NCBI RefSeq assembly: GCF_003627035.1
Contig: NZ_CP032626.1
Span: 1,225,212-1,289,211, forward strand
Length of the DNA: 64,000 nucleotides
Source: Apilactobacillus bombintestini
GTDB lineage: Bacteria > Bacillota > Bacilli > Lactobacillales > Lactobacillaceae
Reading direction: 5' to 3'
A model generated the notes under the pieces. The model did no database searches and had not been told where the DNA came from. It saw only the letters and a program-made list of their open reading frames with translations. Shown piece by piece: positions 18,056-27,067 of the stretch. A program made the position numbers and the translations under genes. How positions within the stretch are numbered: the first letter of the stretch is position 1; every line of letters starts with the position of its first letter.

Positions 18056-19384
18056 TTAATCTTTAGGTAGATTAGGATTATTTAATTGATTAATTTGTCC
18101 CTTAAATTCATCGGCATTGTATTCAATATCTCTGCCGTGTTCTAGGCCTTTTTCACCATAAGAAACCATGTAGTCAGCGGCTTCTCCGTGTTCGGTAATA
18201 TCCAAGCCACGCTCTTCATCTGCCTTACTTACACGCATAGGCATGAAGTGTCCTAACACTTTAATGATGATAAAGCCGGCCACACTAACGAAGATGACGG
18301 TGCAAAGTGTAGCAATTATTTGGGTAACAAATAGTTGCATCCCCCCACCGTAAAACAAACCGTTGTGCACTACCGCGGAGTTCACGGATTTAGTAGCTAA
18401 TAAACCAGTCATGATACTACCTACAATTCCACTTACTCCGTGGCAACCGAAGGCATCTAGAGTATCATCGACGCCGATACGTTCTTTTAAGAAGTTTACA
18501 TAGCAGTAACTAACTACCGTAGCCACAATTCCGATAACAATGGATCCAACGATAGTGACGTAACCAGCGGCAGGTGTGATACCCACTAAACCACATAGTG
18601 TACCAGTACATACCCCACCTAATTGAGGTTTTCCGACAAAATGCATATCTAGTAACATCCATACCATCATGGCAGTAGCTGCAGAAACGGTGGAAGTCAT
18701 AGTAGCTTGCATTGCCACACTGTTTACGGATAAAGCAGAACCGGCATTGAAACCATACCAACCAATCCATAAAATAGCAGTTCCTAGTAAAACCCAGGAT
18801 AGATTATAATGTTTAGTAATTTTTCCATAATTTAAACGTCTACCTAAAAAGATAGATAATACTAATGCAGTAATTCCGGCATTAATATGTACAACCGTAC
18901 CACCCGCAAAATCAAGAGTACCTAATTGTGCCAAGATACCTTGGGGAGTCCAAACCATGTGCACCATAGGATAGTACACGATGATCGACCATAAAATAAT
19001 GAACCATAATAAGAATTTAAAATGAATACGACCCACGACCGCACCCACGAATAAGGCCGGCGTAATTACCGCAAACATCATTTCAAAAATGGCATAAATG
19101 CTAGTAGGAATCTTAGTAGCAGTTAATTTAGTTAAGTCGACGCCTTGCATAAACCAGTGTGATAAATTACCAATAAAGACATTGGTATCTCCCGAGAAAG
19201 CTAAACTATAACCGATGGCGACCCATAATACTACCGCCACTCCGGTCATAATAAACACTGACATAATGGTGTTAACCACGTTTTTCTTAGAAACTAGTCC
19301 CCCATAAAAAAAGGCTAGTCCCGGCGTCATAAATAACACCAAAATACTAGATAAAAACACAAACGCCGTACTTGCTAAATCCAT
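18056..19384 (-). CDS. amtB: Ammonium transporter Amt
   Basis: This 442-aa channel has about eleven membrane helices. It carries family signatures DFAGGTVVHINAGITALV and DAFGCHGVSGIVGSI, with the pore histidines in the conserved positions. The cytosolic C-terminal tail is about 40 residues. No PII (glnK) gene accompanies it here, although the pair is usually adjacent. The promoter carries a GlnR/TnrA box, so expression is expected to fall in nitrogen-rich conditions. Confidence 0.95.
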   Translation of the reverse strand: MDLASTAFVFLSSILVLFMTPGLAFFYGGLVSKKNVVNTIMSVFIMTGVAVVLWVAIGYSLAFSGDTNVFIGNLSHWFMQGVDLTKLTATKIPTSIYAIFEMMFAVITPALFVGAVVGRIHFKFLLWFIILWSIIVYYPMVHMVWTPQGILAQLGTLDFAGGTVVHINAGITALVLSIFLGRRLNYGKITKHYNLSWVLLGTAILWIGWYGFNAGSALSVNSVAMQATMTSTVSAATAMMVWMLLDMHFVGKPQLGGVCTGTLCGLVGITPAAGYVTIVGSIVIGIVATVVSYCYVNFLKERIGVDDTLDAFGCHGVSGIVGSIMTGLLATKSVNSAVVHNGLFYGGGMQLFVTQIIATLCTVIFVSVAGFIIIKVLGHFMPMRVSKADEERGLDITEHGEAADYMVSYGEKGLEHGRDIEYNADEFKGQINQLNNPNLPKD

Positions 19385-19407
19385 TTCTCTCTACCTTCAT
19401 TTCTTAA

Positions 19408-19431
19408 TGTAATAACATGTTACATATTATA
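19408..19431 (-). promoter_or_regulatory. GlnR/TnrA box and -10 of amt
   Basis: On the minus strand TATAAT (19426-19431) is followed at once by TGTAACATGTTATTACA (19408-19424), a perfect match to TGTNA-N7-TNACA. The box lies just downstream of the -10, a repressing position. Confidence 0.75.
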
Positions 19432-19492
19432 TCATTAAAAATGGATAAGTACAGGTTAATCTACACAAAAGTTCACTTTTATGTGTATTTCA

Positions 19493-19509
19493 TGTTATAT
19501 CTTCTTACA
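19493..19509. promoter_or_regulatory. Second GlnR/TnrA box
   Basis: TGTTATATCTTCTTACA also fits TGTNA-N7-TNACA exactly. It lies between amt and the divergent methyltransferase-like gene and could serve either one. Confidence 0.6.
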
Positions 19510-19581
19510 TGTAACGGATAATTTTGCAATTATGCAGCATTTTCCATAGAATGGATAATAATAAACTAAGGAGTTATCGTT

Positions 19582-20424
19582 ATGAATAAAAAGAAGCTAC
19601 TTAAAAAACTAAAGAAAAATAAACAAATTAAACATCAACCATCTTATATAGAAAGAATGCGTCACTATTACGATATTTTTAGTGACTTTGCCGACATTAA
19701 ATATTTAATTAACAATGTGTTAGAAGCCGACCGCCTATTACAACAAAAGCAACTACCCCAAGATTTACCTGCCTTGTTATTACCTGACGATATTCAAGAC
19801 ACTATCTTTGCGGCAGTTAACCAAAAATATCCTATGGGCGACCCTCGCGGCGATCAAGTTTGGAATCAATACGTCGAAAATTTACCTAAGTTAGATAAAG
19901 ATTTACGAGAATTTCGTGATTACTTAGAAAACCAATATGGTATGTGGGCATACATCTCCGCTCCCTTTGTACACGATATCGCTAAATTTTTAGACGGTAA
20001 GCCTACTCTAGAAGTCATGGCGGGAAATGGATACATCTCCAAAGGATTGCGTGAAAATGGTGCAAATGTGACTTGTACCGATAGTCTTGCCTGGACTAAG
20101 GAAAATGAAACGGGTAAACATTTAGTAACCGACGTAGAAAAATTAGATGCTATCGAAGCTTTTCAAAAGTATGCTGATCAAATCGATTATGTATTAATGT
20201 GTTGGTCACCTGATGGCGTTGATATCGACTGGCGTTTACTACAAGCCATTCGTGAATCCGGACGCGACATTACTTTAATTGCCATCGGTGAAAAATACGG
20301 TGCAACCGATTCTAAAGACTTCTGGGATAACGCTAAGATGATAGATGTAGATACTGCTGAAAAACTAAATCAACATCATCAAGCTTTCGATTTAATTCAT
20401 GATCAATTATATTTAGTCAAATAA
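19582..20424 (+). CDS. SAM-dependent methyltransferase-like protein
   Basis: This 280-aa protein has a Lys-rich start and a helical N-terminal half of no clear family. Its C-terminal Rossmann-like half carries a motif I (LEVMAGNGYISKGL, around residue 140) and motif II-like VTCTDS. The substrate is unknown. GGAG precedes the ATG at 19582. Its position next to a GlnR box hints at a nitrogen link, but that is only inference. Confidence 0.65.
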   Translation: MNKKKLLKKLKKNKQIKHQPSYIERMRHYYDIFSDFADIKYLINNVLEADRLLQQKQLPQDLPALLLPDDIQDTIFAAVNQKYPMGDPRGDQVWNQYVENLPKLDKDLREFRDYLENQYGMWAYISAPFVHDIAKFLDGKPTLEVMAGNGYISKGLRENGANVTCTDSLAWTKENETGKHLVTDVEKLDAIEAFQKYADQIDYVLMCWSPDGVDIDWRLLQAIRESGRDITLIAIGEKYGATDSKDFWDNAKMIDVDTAEKLNQHHQAFDLIHDQLYLVK

Positions 20425-20461
20425 AAAAAGAGCGTAACTATAAAAGTTACGCTCTTTTTGT
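20425..20461. terminator. Bidirectional intrinsic terminator
   Basis: AAAAAGAGCGTAACT and AGTTACGCTCTTTTT form a perfect stem. It ends the plus-strand gene and would also end the minus-strand RNA candidate next to it. Confidence 0.9.
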
Positions 20462-20626
20462 GTGGGCATCTATTCACAGTAGATGGATAAGAGTGTTCAC
20501 ATCACTTACTTATCTGACACGCTACAATCCGGTAGCATAATGTGTCCCCCTTCGAAATACCGCTTAATCACAAATTTTAAACTTATGAAAACAACCGTAG
20601 TTGCGCGGTCCTCTCGACTCATCGCA
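20461..20626 (-). ncRNA. Candidate structured RNA with its own extended -10 promoter
   Basis: The gap between two convergent genes looks unlike AT-rich spacer. On the minus strand it has an extended -10 (TG-T-TACAAT, around 20633-20641). It then has a compound hairpin with GACAC/GTGTC outside and GCTAC/GTAGC inside, a CATCTA/TAGATG hairpin, and the terminator at 20425-20461. The whole RNA would be about 200 nt including the terminator. I do not recognise the family and it does not show SRP, tmRNA or RNase P signatures. Confidence 0.4.
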
Positions 20627-20658
20627 ATTAACATTGTAACACGAATGAATCGTAATAA

Positions 20659-21192
20659 CTATTTTTTCTTGGTAGTTTTCTTAGTAGACTTCTTCTTAGT
20701 AGTCTTCTTTTTCTTATCAGTTTGCTTATCAGCTTCTGCTTGTTCTTCACGAGTATTTTCAATCGCACCAATTTGGCGTAATACCCATGCCGCTAATTTG
20801 TCGATAATTTCATCGCTAACGGCGAAATCATCTTGGGCGGCTAATTCATCGATACGCATCTTAGAACGGTTTACATCGGGTGATTCTACGAACATGTAGA
20901 CATGTAGATCATCTTCTCCACTACCACTCATGATTTTGCTAATGTTTTTAACGTAACGATATGGTAAGTTAATAATATTGTTTTGTAGATAAAAACTAAC
21001 TTCTTGTCCCTTTACTTGTAATAAAGTAGATGCTAGACGACCGGAGTTAATCATTTCTTCCATAAAAGCTAATTGCGGTTTAATCGCAGCTTTTACATCT
21101 TTTTTAATATCTTCTAAAGTCATTTCGGCAGAATTAGTAGCGAATTTTTCGTCTTCTACATCCGCGATAAACTTTTGTGCATCCATTTTCAT
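20659..21192 (-). CDS. Hypothetical protein with Lys/Thr-rich tail
   Basis: This protein of about 177 aa is not recognised. A soluble alpha/beta body (residues 1-155) ends in a strongly basic low-complexity tail of repeated K and T residues (last about 22 residues), like nucleic-acid-binding tails. The ATG at 21192 is chosen; a GTG at 21204 overlaps the AGG ribosome site. It follows a small membrane protein gene with a gap of under 20 nt, so the two form an operon. Confidence 0.6.
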   Translation of the reverse strand: MKMDAQKFIADVEDEKFATNSAEMTLEDIKKDVKAAIKPQLAFMEEMINSGRLASTLLQVKGQEVSFYLQNNIINLPYRYVKNISKIMSGSGEDDLHVYMFVESPDVNRSKMRIDELAAQDDFAVSDEIIDKLAAWVLRQIGAIENTREEQAEADKQTDKKKKTTKKKSTKKTTKKK

Positions 21193-21209
21193 TTTTATAA
21201 ACACCTATC

Positions 21210-21581
21210 TTACTTTTTTAAGTTTTTCGAAACTATTCGTATATAATCAACTTTTAACTGATGGGCGGCAACGCGGTACCATAATAAGTTTACAATAATG
21301 CCTAGGCCAGCGAAGATAGCGACCCCTATATGGGCATTACCGGATACCGCAGCTTTAATAATTATTAAGTAACTTAAGGCATAGATACCAATTACCACAG
21401 CTAAAAAGTGATAGGCTAAACGCCAACGACGCCAACCAGCTAGTAAAAGGACGCCGTATAAGACGACCGCAAAAATAATGGTTTTAATTAAATCGGTAGA
21501 GTTTCCACTCATCCAAATATCACATATAATAAAAATAACTAGTGATAAAAGGCTCCATAAGCCTATGGTCTGCTTATTCAT
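21210..21581 (-). CDS. Small integral membrane protein, 123 aa
   Basis: This protein has four predicted membrane helices and few charged residues. The family is not recognised. It is the first gene of a two-gene operon with the Lys-tail protein. A GGGG ribosome site lies before the ATG at 21581. Confidence 0.6.
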   Translation of the reverse strand: MNKQTIGLWSLLSLVIFIICDIWMSGNSTDLIKTIIFAVVLYGVLLLAGWRRWRLAYHFLAVVIGIYALSYLIIIKAAVSGNAHIGVAIFAGLGIIVNLLWYRVAAHQLKVDYIRIVSKNLKK

Positions 21582-21665
21582 AATAACCCCCAGAGTAAAT
21601 TACTATTTACACCTTATCACATCTTATTGAAATTGAGTAACAAAATCTAAAAAAGAGGTAAAAAA

Positions 21666-22550
21666 ATGTCAACGTGGTCATATTCATTAACGGTAAAGAA
21701 TTTAACGTCACCCACGACGGTGCGCCAATATTTAAGTAAGCATTTGTGGATTCCTAAACACCTAATCTTTGCCTTACGTAAACAACAACACGTCTGGGTT
21801 AATGAAGAATATCGTCCCATGAGTTTTTCCATTAAAAACGGCGAAAAACTACGATTAACCTTCGTCGACCATGATTTTTCCTTGCCGGTACAAAATTTAA
21901 TAGCCGACAATTCCGTTAAACCCACTATATTATATGAAGACGATGATGTTTTAGTAGTTAATAAACCCCGCGGATATAAAACTCATCCTAATCAACCGGG
22001 TGAAACGCATACTTTATTAAACTTCTGTGAAGCATATTTGAATCAATCTGACCAACACGCTTATATGATTCATCGTCTCGATCAATATACTTCCGGAGCT
22101 ATTATCGTAGGTAAAAATCCCGCCGTAGTCCCTATCTTGGTGCGTTTAATTAAAGAAAAAGTTATTCATCGTACCTATCTGGCATGGGTAGATGGACATT
22201 TTAGTAAAACTTCCGGAACCATTGATAAACCTATCGGCTACGATGATGACGATAAACGCAAACGCCAAATTAACGGACGTAACGCTAAACCAGCCGTAAC
22301 GGATTATGAAGTAGTACAAACTAAAGGCAACTATTCGTTAGTTAAATTAGTTTTACACACCGGTCGTACCCATCAAATCCGCGTGCATTTAGCTTCCCTA
22401 GGTCACCCCATTGTCGGTGATCCACTATATAATGACGATGATAACGATGAAATGTTACTACATTCTTGGCAATTAAAACTAATTCGTCCTTATTATTTCG
22501 ATGAATTAAATATCACTTCCCCATTAACCGAAGTGATGCAAAAATTTTAA
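21666..22550 (+). CDS. RluA-family pseudouridine synthase
   Basis: This 294-aa protein isomerises uridines in rRNA or tRNA. The catalytic motif HRLDQYTSGAII holds the nucleophilic Asp, and GRTHQIRVHLASLGHPIVGDPLY is the family's C-terminal signature. The N-terminal segment (about 12-55) looks like a weak S4-type RNA-binding fold. The target site cannot be assigned between RluD-, RluC- and YjbO-like types. AAAGAGG precedes the ATG. Confidence 0.92.
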   Translation: MSTWSYSLTVKNLTSPTTVRQYLSKHLWIPKHLIFALRKQQHVWVNEEYRPMSFSIKNGEKLRLTFVDHDFSLPVQNLIADNSVKPTILYEDDDVLVVNKPRGYKTHPNQPGETHTLLNFCEAYLNQSDQHAYMIHRLDQYTSGAIIVGKNPAVVPILVRLIKEKVIHRTYLAWVDGHFSKTSGTIDKPIGYDDDDKRKRQINGRNAKPAVTDYEVVQTKGNYSLVKLVLHTGRTHQIRVHLASLGHPIVGDPLYNDDDNDEMLLHSWQLKLIRPYYFDELNITSPLTEVMQKF

Positions 22551-22558
22551 ATATGTAT

Positions 22559-22594
22559 AAAAAAAGAGCCGCATCATAAGATGCGACTCTTTTC
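22559..22594. terminator. Intrinsic terminator
   Basis: AAAAAGAGCCGCATC pairs with GATGCGACTCTTTT with one mismatch, between convergent rluA-like and xfp genes. Confidence 0.85.
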
Positions 22595-22628
22595 ATATGG
22601 TTTTAGAAAGTTAATTTAAATTTTTAAA

Positions 22629-25019
22629 TTACTTTAATGGTTTCCATTCCCATTCGTTAACTTCTGGTAAGTCAGTACCAACTTCACGAATGTAAGCATT
22701 GTGCTTATCAATCATGTCGTTCATACGTTGTACGAATGAAGCACCCTTTACAGAGTATTCTGGAATGTCATTTACAACTTCCTTAGCTAGGTCGAAACGA
22801 TCTAGTTGGTTCAATACACGCATATCGAATGGTGTAGTAATATCACCGTTTTCACGGTAACCATGAACGTGAACGTTGTGGTTGTGACGATCGAAGAATA
22901 CATCCTTAACTAGGTCTTCGAAGCCGTGGAATGCAAATACAACTGGCTTGTCAGTAGTGAATAGACGGTCAAATTCTTCATCAGTTAAGCCACGAGGGTC
23001 AACCTTAGGTGAACGTAGTTTCAAGAAGTCAACAACGTTGATGAATCTGATCTTCATTTCTGGGAATTCAGCATGTAGGATTGAAATAGCAGCTAATGAT
23101 TCCCAAGTTGGTTCAGTACCAGCAGCAGCAATAACTACATCTGGTTCTTGACCTTGGTCAGTTGATGCCCAGTCGATGTAGCCTAAACCATTCTTAACAA
23201 GGTTTGTAGCTTCTTCAATGGAGAACCATTGTGGACGTGGGTGTTTTGAAGTAACGATTAAGTTAATCTTTTCTTGACTAGCAAAAGCAACGTTACCAAC
23301 AGCTAATAGAGTATTAGCATCAGCTGGTAAGTATTCACGAATGAATTCAGGTTTCTTTTCAGCCAAGTGAGTTAACAAGCCTGGATCTTGGTGAGTGTAA
23401 CCATTGTGATCTTGTTGGAATACAGTTGAAGTATCAACAAAGTTCAATGATGGGTACTTGTTTCTCCAAGGTTGTTCAGCAGCTTTACGTAACCACTTGA
23501 AGTGTTGAGTTAACATTGAGTCAACAACACGACCGAATGCTTCGTAAGTTGCGAAGAAACCATGACGACCAGTTAGTACGTAACCTTCTAACCAACCTTC
23601 AGCTTGGTGTTCTGAAAGTTGTGAATCGATTAAACGACCTTCATGAGCAACGTATTGGTCATTTGGTTCCATAATGTCTTCCATCCATTGACGGTTAGTT
23701 TCATCAAATACACCGAATAGACGGTTTGACATTGATTCATCAGGACCGAATGCACGGAAGTTGTCTGGGTTGGCGTCCATAACGGCACCTAACCATTTAC
23801 TCCATACAGCCATGTCTTGAGCAACTGTCTTACCTGGAATCTTAACATCAACAGCAAAGTCTTTGATGTTTGGTAGACGTAGAGGCTTAGGATCGATACC
23901 ACCATTAGTGATAGGGTTTACTGACATTCTTCTGTCACCCTTAGGTGCTAGAGCTTTAATGTCATCCTTGATAGTACCGTCATCGTTAAATAATTCTTCT
24001 GGTTTGTATGACTTCAACCAGTTAACGATTAAGTCAGCGTGTTCCATGTTGTTTGATGAAACATCAACTGGGATTTGGTGAGCACGGAATGAGTTTTCGA
24101 TAGGTTCACCGTCTAGGTTAGTCTTAGGACCAGTCCAACCCTTAGGAGTTCTAACGATAATCATTGGCCAAACTGGTTCAGTAGCAGTTTCTGCAGTTTG
24201 GTTTTCACGTGCATTCTTTTGAATGTCTTTGATTTCGCCGATAACTTCGTCCATAACCTTAGCCATCTTTTCATGGTAAGCCATGTGATCATCGAAGTCG
24301 TCACCGTTTTCAACAAAGTGAGCTTTCCAGCCCATACCCTTGAAGTAGTCAGTTAATTCTTCATCTGACATACGTGACATGATAGTAGGGTTTGAAATCT
24401 TGAAACCGTTTAAGTTAATGATAGGTAGAACGGCACCATCTTTAACTGGGTTGATAAACTTGTCTGAGAACCAACTTGCAGCTAATGGACCAGTTTCGGC
24501 TTCACCATCACCAATTTCAACAGCGGCAATTACATCAGGGTTATCCAAGATAGCACCAACACCGTGTGATAGTGAGTAACCTAATTCCCCACCTTCATGG
24601 ATTGAACCTGGAGTTTCAGGGGCAGCATGTGATGCAACTCCACCAGGGAATGAGAATTGTTTGAATAATTTAGCCATACCCTTTTCATCTTGTGAAATGT
24701 TTGGGTAAATGTCTGAGTAACTACCATCAATGTATGAGTTAGATACCATAACTTGGCCACCGTGACCTGAACCTTCAACGTAGAACATGTTTAGGTCATA
24801 CTTGTTGATAGCACGGTTTAAATGTGCGTAAATGAAGTTTTGAGATACGATAGTACCCCAGTGACCGATAGGCTTAACTTTAACATCGCTTGATGTAAGT
24901 TCTCTCTTTAATAATGGGTTATCTCTTAGATATAATTGACCTACTGATAAGTAGTTAGCAGTACGCCAGTATTTATCTAATTCTTCCAAGTATTGCTTGG
25001 AATCGAAATCTTGAGCCAT
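22629..25019 (-). CDS. xfp: Xylulose-5-phosphate/fructose-6-phosphate phosphoketolase
   Basis: This 796-aa thiamine-diphosphate enzyme is the key step of heterolactic fermentation. It splits xylulose-5-P (and possibly fructose-6-P) with phosphate into acetyl-P and glyceraldehyde-3-P (or erythrose-4-P). Family motifs include [18 protein letters not shown], the ThDP/Mg segment [14 protein letters not shown] and LNGFKISNP, and the C-terminal [12 protein letters not shown]. Codon use looks strongly biased, as expected for a highly expressed gene. It has a strong promoter embedded in palindromes (25111-25213), and the adjacent GntR regulator is a plausible controller. Confidence 0.97.
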   Translation of the reverse strand: MAQDFDSKQYLEELDKYWRTANYLSVGQLYLRDNPLLKRELTSSDVKVKPIGHWGTIVSQNFIYAHLNRAINKYDLNMFYVEGSGHGGQVMVSNSYIDGSYSDIYPNISQDEKGMAKLFKQFSFPGGVASHAAPETPGSIHEGGELGYSLSHGVGAILDNPDVIAAVEIGDGEAETGPLAASWFSDKFINPVKDGAVLPIINLNGFKISNPTIMSRMSDEELTDYFKGMGWKAHFVENGDDFDDHMAYHEKMAKVMDEVIGEIKDIQKNARENQTAETATEPVWPMIIVRTPKGWTGPKTNLDGEPIENSFRAHQIPVDVSSNNMEHADLIVNWLKSYKPEELFNDDGTIKDDIKALAPKGDRRMSVNPITNGGIDPKPLRLPNIKDFAVDVKIPGKTVAQDMAVWSKWLGAVMDANPDNFRAFGPDESMSNRLFGVFDETNRQWMEDIMEPNDQYVAHEGRLIDSQLSEHQAEGWLEGYVLTGRHGFFATYEAFGRVVDSMLTQHFKWLRKAAEQPWRNKYPSLNFVDTSTVFQQDHNGYTHQDPGLLTHLAEKKPEFIREYLPADANTLLAVGNVAFASQEKINLIVTSKHPRPQWFSIEEATNLVKNGLGYIDWASTDQGQEPDVVIAAAGTEPTWESLAAISILHAEFPEMKIRFINVVDFLKLRSPKVDPRGLTDEEFDRLFTTDKPVVFAFHGFEDLVKDVFFDRHNHNVHVHGYRENGDITTPFDMRVLNQLDRFDLAKEVVNDIPEYSVKGASFVQRMNDMIDKHNAYIREVGTDLPEVNEWEWKPLK

Positions 25020-25110
25020 TAATTAACACTCCTTTTTAAATAAAAACTATTGAAATTAATAATGGTATAAAATCATCAGACTACGTCCAATAATTTTAAT
25101 TACAGTGAAT

Positions 25111-25150
25111 ATAATAAAGATTTTTTACAAAAAGTCAACCTTTTTGTAAA
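25111..25150 (-). promoter_or_regulatory. xfp promoter within a perfect inverted repeat
   Basis: On the minus strand TTGACT (25133-25138) and TATTAT (25111-25116) are spaced 16 bp. The -35 sits on a perfect inverted repeat with arms TTTACAAAAAG and CTTTTTGTAAA around a 5-bp centre (25124-25150), an operator-like arrangement. Confidence 0.65.
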
Positions 25151-25195
25151 TTGATACGGTCCAATTATTTCCCTGCAATTAATACCATTATTACA

Positions 25196-25213
25196 CGTTC
25201 ATTATTATGAACG
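25196..25213. promoter_or_regulatory. Palindrome upstream of the xfp promoter
   Basis: CGTTCAT-TATT-ATGAACG is a perfect 18-bp palindrome about 60 bp upstream of the -35. It may be a second regulator site. Confidence 0.45.
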
Positions 25214-25251
25214 ATTTTGGCACAATAGTCCAATGATTTTCATAACTTTTT

Positions 25252-25980
25252 TTAGTGATCATTTAGCATAACAAATGTATTGTATCGCAAGTAACGATAA
25301 TGCAAGCGCATGTTAGAAACTTCGAAAGGTGTTCCATCATCTAAGAAGAAAATTCCTTCCATAACTCCTACCGGTTCGGTAGGTTTTAAATTAAGTAATT
25401 CTTGGTCTTGCTCGTTAGATGGACTAGCTAAAATAGATAAAAATGATCTAGTAACGCTCTTATTAATAGTATCTTCCACATAATTAAAAATAGACTTTTC
25501 TACAATTTCGCGGGTTAATTCCGGCGCAATTTTAATTGGAATATATCCAGTTTCAATCATGAATGGTTGATCATCAAATAAACGCAAACGTTGAATTTCG
25601 TAAACAAAGTCACCTTCACTTAAGAAGAGGTCTTGTTGAATTTCTTTGTTTGCAGGAACTACCTTAAAACTTAATAGTTTAATTTTAGGGGTTTTACCCT
25701 GACTCTTTAAACTATCTGTAATTCCTAGGTTAGAACCTTCGTAATGAAAAATAGTTTTATTCTTCATATATAAAGGATTGATAAACGTTCCTGAACCACG
25801 TTTTTTAAATATAATGCCTTCATCAGCTAGCACCTTTAGCGCCCGTTTCACGGAACTGCGACTTACCTGATACTCTTCACTAAGGCTACGCTCGTCGGGC
25901 AAGCGCTTATTAGGAAATTCATTTTTAACAATTTTATCTTTTAAATCATTAAAAACCTTCCGATAAACTAAATCAGCCAT
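25252..25980 (-). CDS. GntR/HutC-family transcriptional regulator (UTRA domain)
   Basis: This 242-aa protein has an N-terminal winged HTH (about residues 5-70, with LPDERSLSEEYQVSRSSVKRAL) and a C-terminal UTRA ligand domain (about 85-235), which in this family binds sugar phosphates or similar effectors. The ATG at 25980 is chosen because AAGGAG lies just upstream; the reading frame is open further to 26046 without support. It lies directly upstream of xfp on the same strand and may control it. Confidence 0.88.
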   Translation of the reverse strand: MADLVYRKVFNDLKDKIVKNEFPNKRLPDERSLSEEYQVSRSSVKRALKVLADEGIIFKKRGSGTFINPLYMKNKTIFHYEGSNLGITDSLKSQGKTPKIKLLSFKVVPANKEIQQDLFLSEGDFVYEIQRLRLFDDQPFMIETGYIPIKIAPELTREIVEKSIFNYVEDTINKSVTRSFLSILASPSNEQDQELLNLKPTEPVGVMEGIFFLDDGTPFEVSNMRLHYRYLRYNTFVMLNDH

Positions 25981-26060
25981 TGCTTTCTCCTTAATTCGTT
26001 CAATATTACAGAAACCAGTATAACAGATTAATATATTAAATATCACTAATATTTAATATA

Positions 26061-26393
26061 TTAGAATAAGTTCTTAGGATGAGGCTTGCCCACCATTTCG
26101 TGTTTTACGTGTTCCATCATATCTTGAATCATTTCTACAATATGTGGATCATCTACGGTATATAACACGCTAAGGCCTCGTTTTTGTTTCGATACAATTT
26201 GATAACGATATAAAACATTTAGTTGTTTAGAGACGATGGGCTGACTCAAATCTAGTGCACTAGTAATAGTAGAAACACTTACTCGATTAGGTTGATGCAT
26301 TAAAAATAAAATAATGGCAATACGGCGGGGATTACTCAACGCTTTATAAATATGTGCCACTTCTTCAATACTTTTATCCATATTATCAGCCAT
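26061..26393 (-). CDS. ArsR/SmtB-family metalloregulator-like repressor
   Basis: This 110-aa winged-HTH protein has the ArsR pattern KALSNPRRIAIILFLMHQPNRVSVSTITSALDLSQPIVSKQLNVLY. No cysteine is present, so a CadC/ArsR-type thiolate site is absent. Histidine/aspartate residues in the C-terminal helix (DDPHIVEMIQDMMEHVKHEM) could form a CzrA/SmtB-type alpha5 metal site. It lies 11 nt downstream of cadD in one operon, whose promoter region carries a palindrome. Confidence 0.85.
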   Translation of the reverse strand: MADNMDKSIEEVAHIYKALSNPRRIAIILFLMHQPNRVSVSTITSALDLSQPIVSKQLNVLYRYQIVSKQKRGLSVLYTVDDPHIVEMIQDMMEHVKHEMVGKPHPKNLF

Positions 26394-26404
26394 ACAGAAA
26401 CCTC

Positions 26405-26968
26405 CTAGAAAATGGATAATAGATGACTAATTAATCCACTATCGAAAAATACATAAATACCTACTCCAATATATACCACTTTAGTTAGGAGTTCACCATA
26501 CTTTTCCATTACGGTATTAACCGCAGAAAGATTTCCTAATTGCTTAATAATTAAAATAATAACGATAGATAAAATGGTTAAAGTTATTAAAACTGATAAC
26601 ATCCCCATCCAACTCAACGTCGTCAACACCGGAATAAACATGGATAAATTACAACCCGCACAAACGGATAAGTAAGTAATCAAAACGGTAACGGCTGGAC
26701 GATGAGTTTTATAATCTTTAGCTTCTTCATCGTCATCGTGTAATGCCATATATATAGGAAGAACTCCTAAAATTCCTAGCAACCATTCGGGCAAGAAATA
26801 ATCTAAAATTTGTCCCGCAAAGAAACTAAGCAATAATAAGATCCATAGTCCTAGCATGTACCCGACAATTACACTAGTTAAACGATACTTTTTTAATAAA
26901 AATAATAAAATAAAGAAAAAATCTAAATTAACCCCGATAAAGGTAAATAATATTAACCACCAATTCAT
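26405..26968 (-). CDS. cadD: CadD-family cation (cadmium) resistance transporter
   Basis: This 187-aa protein has about six membrane segments. The start WWLILFTFIGVNLDFFFILLFLL and the acidic cytosolic loop DDDEEA after the third helix are typical of the CadD/YkoY-like cadmium resistance family. It is predicted to bind or export divalent cations such as Cd2+ or Zn2+. It is first in an operon with an ArsR-type gene. AGGAGG precedes the ATG. Confidence 0.82.
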   Translation of the reverse strand: MNWWLILFTFIGVNLDFFFILLFLLKKYRLTSVIVGYMLGLWILLLLSFFAGQILDYFLPEWLLGILGVLPIYMALHDDDEEAKDYKTHRPAVTVLITYLSVCAGCNLSMFIPVLTTLSWMGMLSVLITLTILSIVIILIIKQLGNLSAVNTVMEKYGELLTKVVYIGVGIYVFFDSGLISHLLSIF

Positions 26969-26983
26969 AGTAGTTCCTCCTTT

Positions 26984-27005
26984 TATATACCATTTTCGGT
27001 ATATA
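26984..27005. promoter_or_regulatory. ArsR-type operator upstream of cadD
   Basis: TATATACC-N6-GGTATATA is a perfect inverted repeat 15 bp before cadD, next to its ribosome site. It is the likely binding site of the downstream ArsR-like protein. Confidence 0.65.
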
Positions 27006-27067
27006 GATATATTACCATGAATTACTACCTAAATCTATGCTAAAATAAATGCCGAGGTGATATTGAA

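Noticed and set aside
20483..20899. 138-aa plus-strand frame overlapping the end of the Lys-tail gene
   Set aside because: Its second half is the reverse complement of the Lys-rich tail, giving an artificial Phe/Leu/Val stretch. It has no ribosome site.
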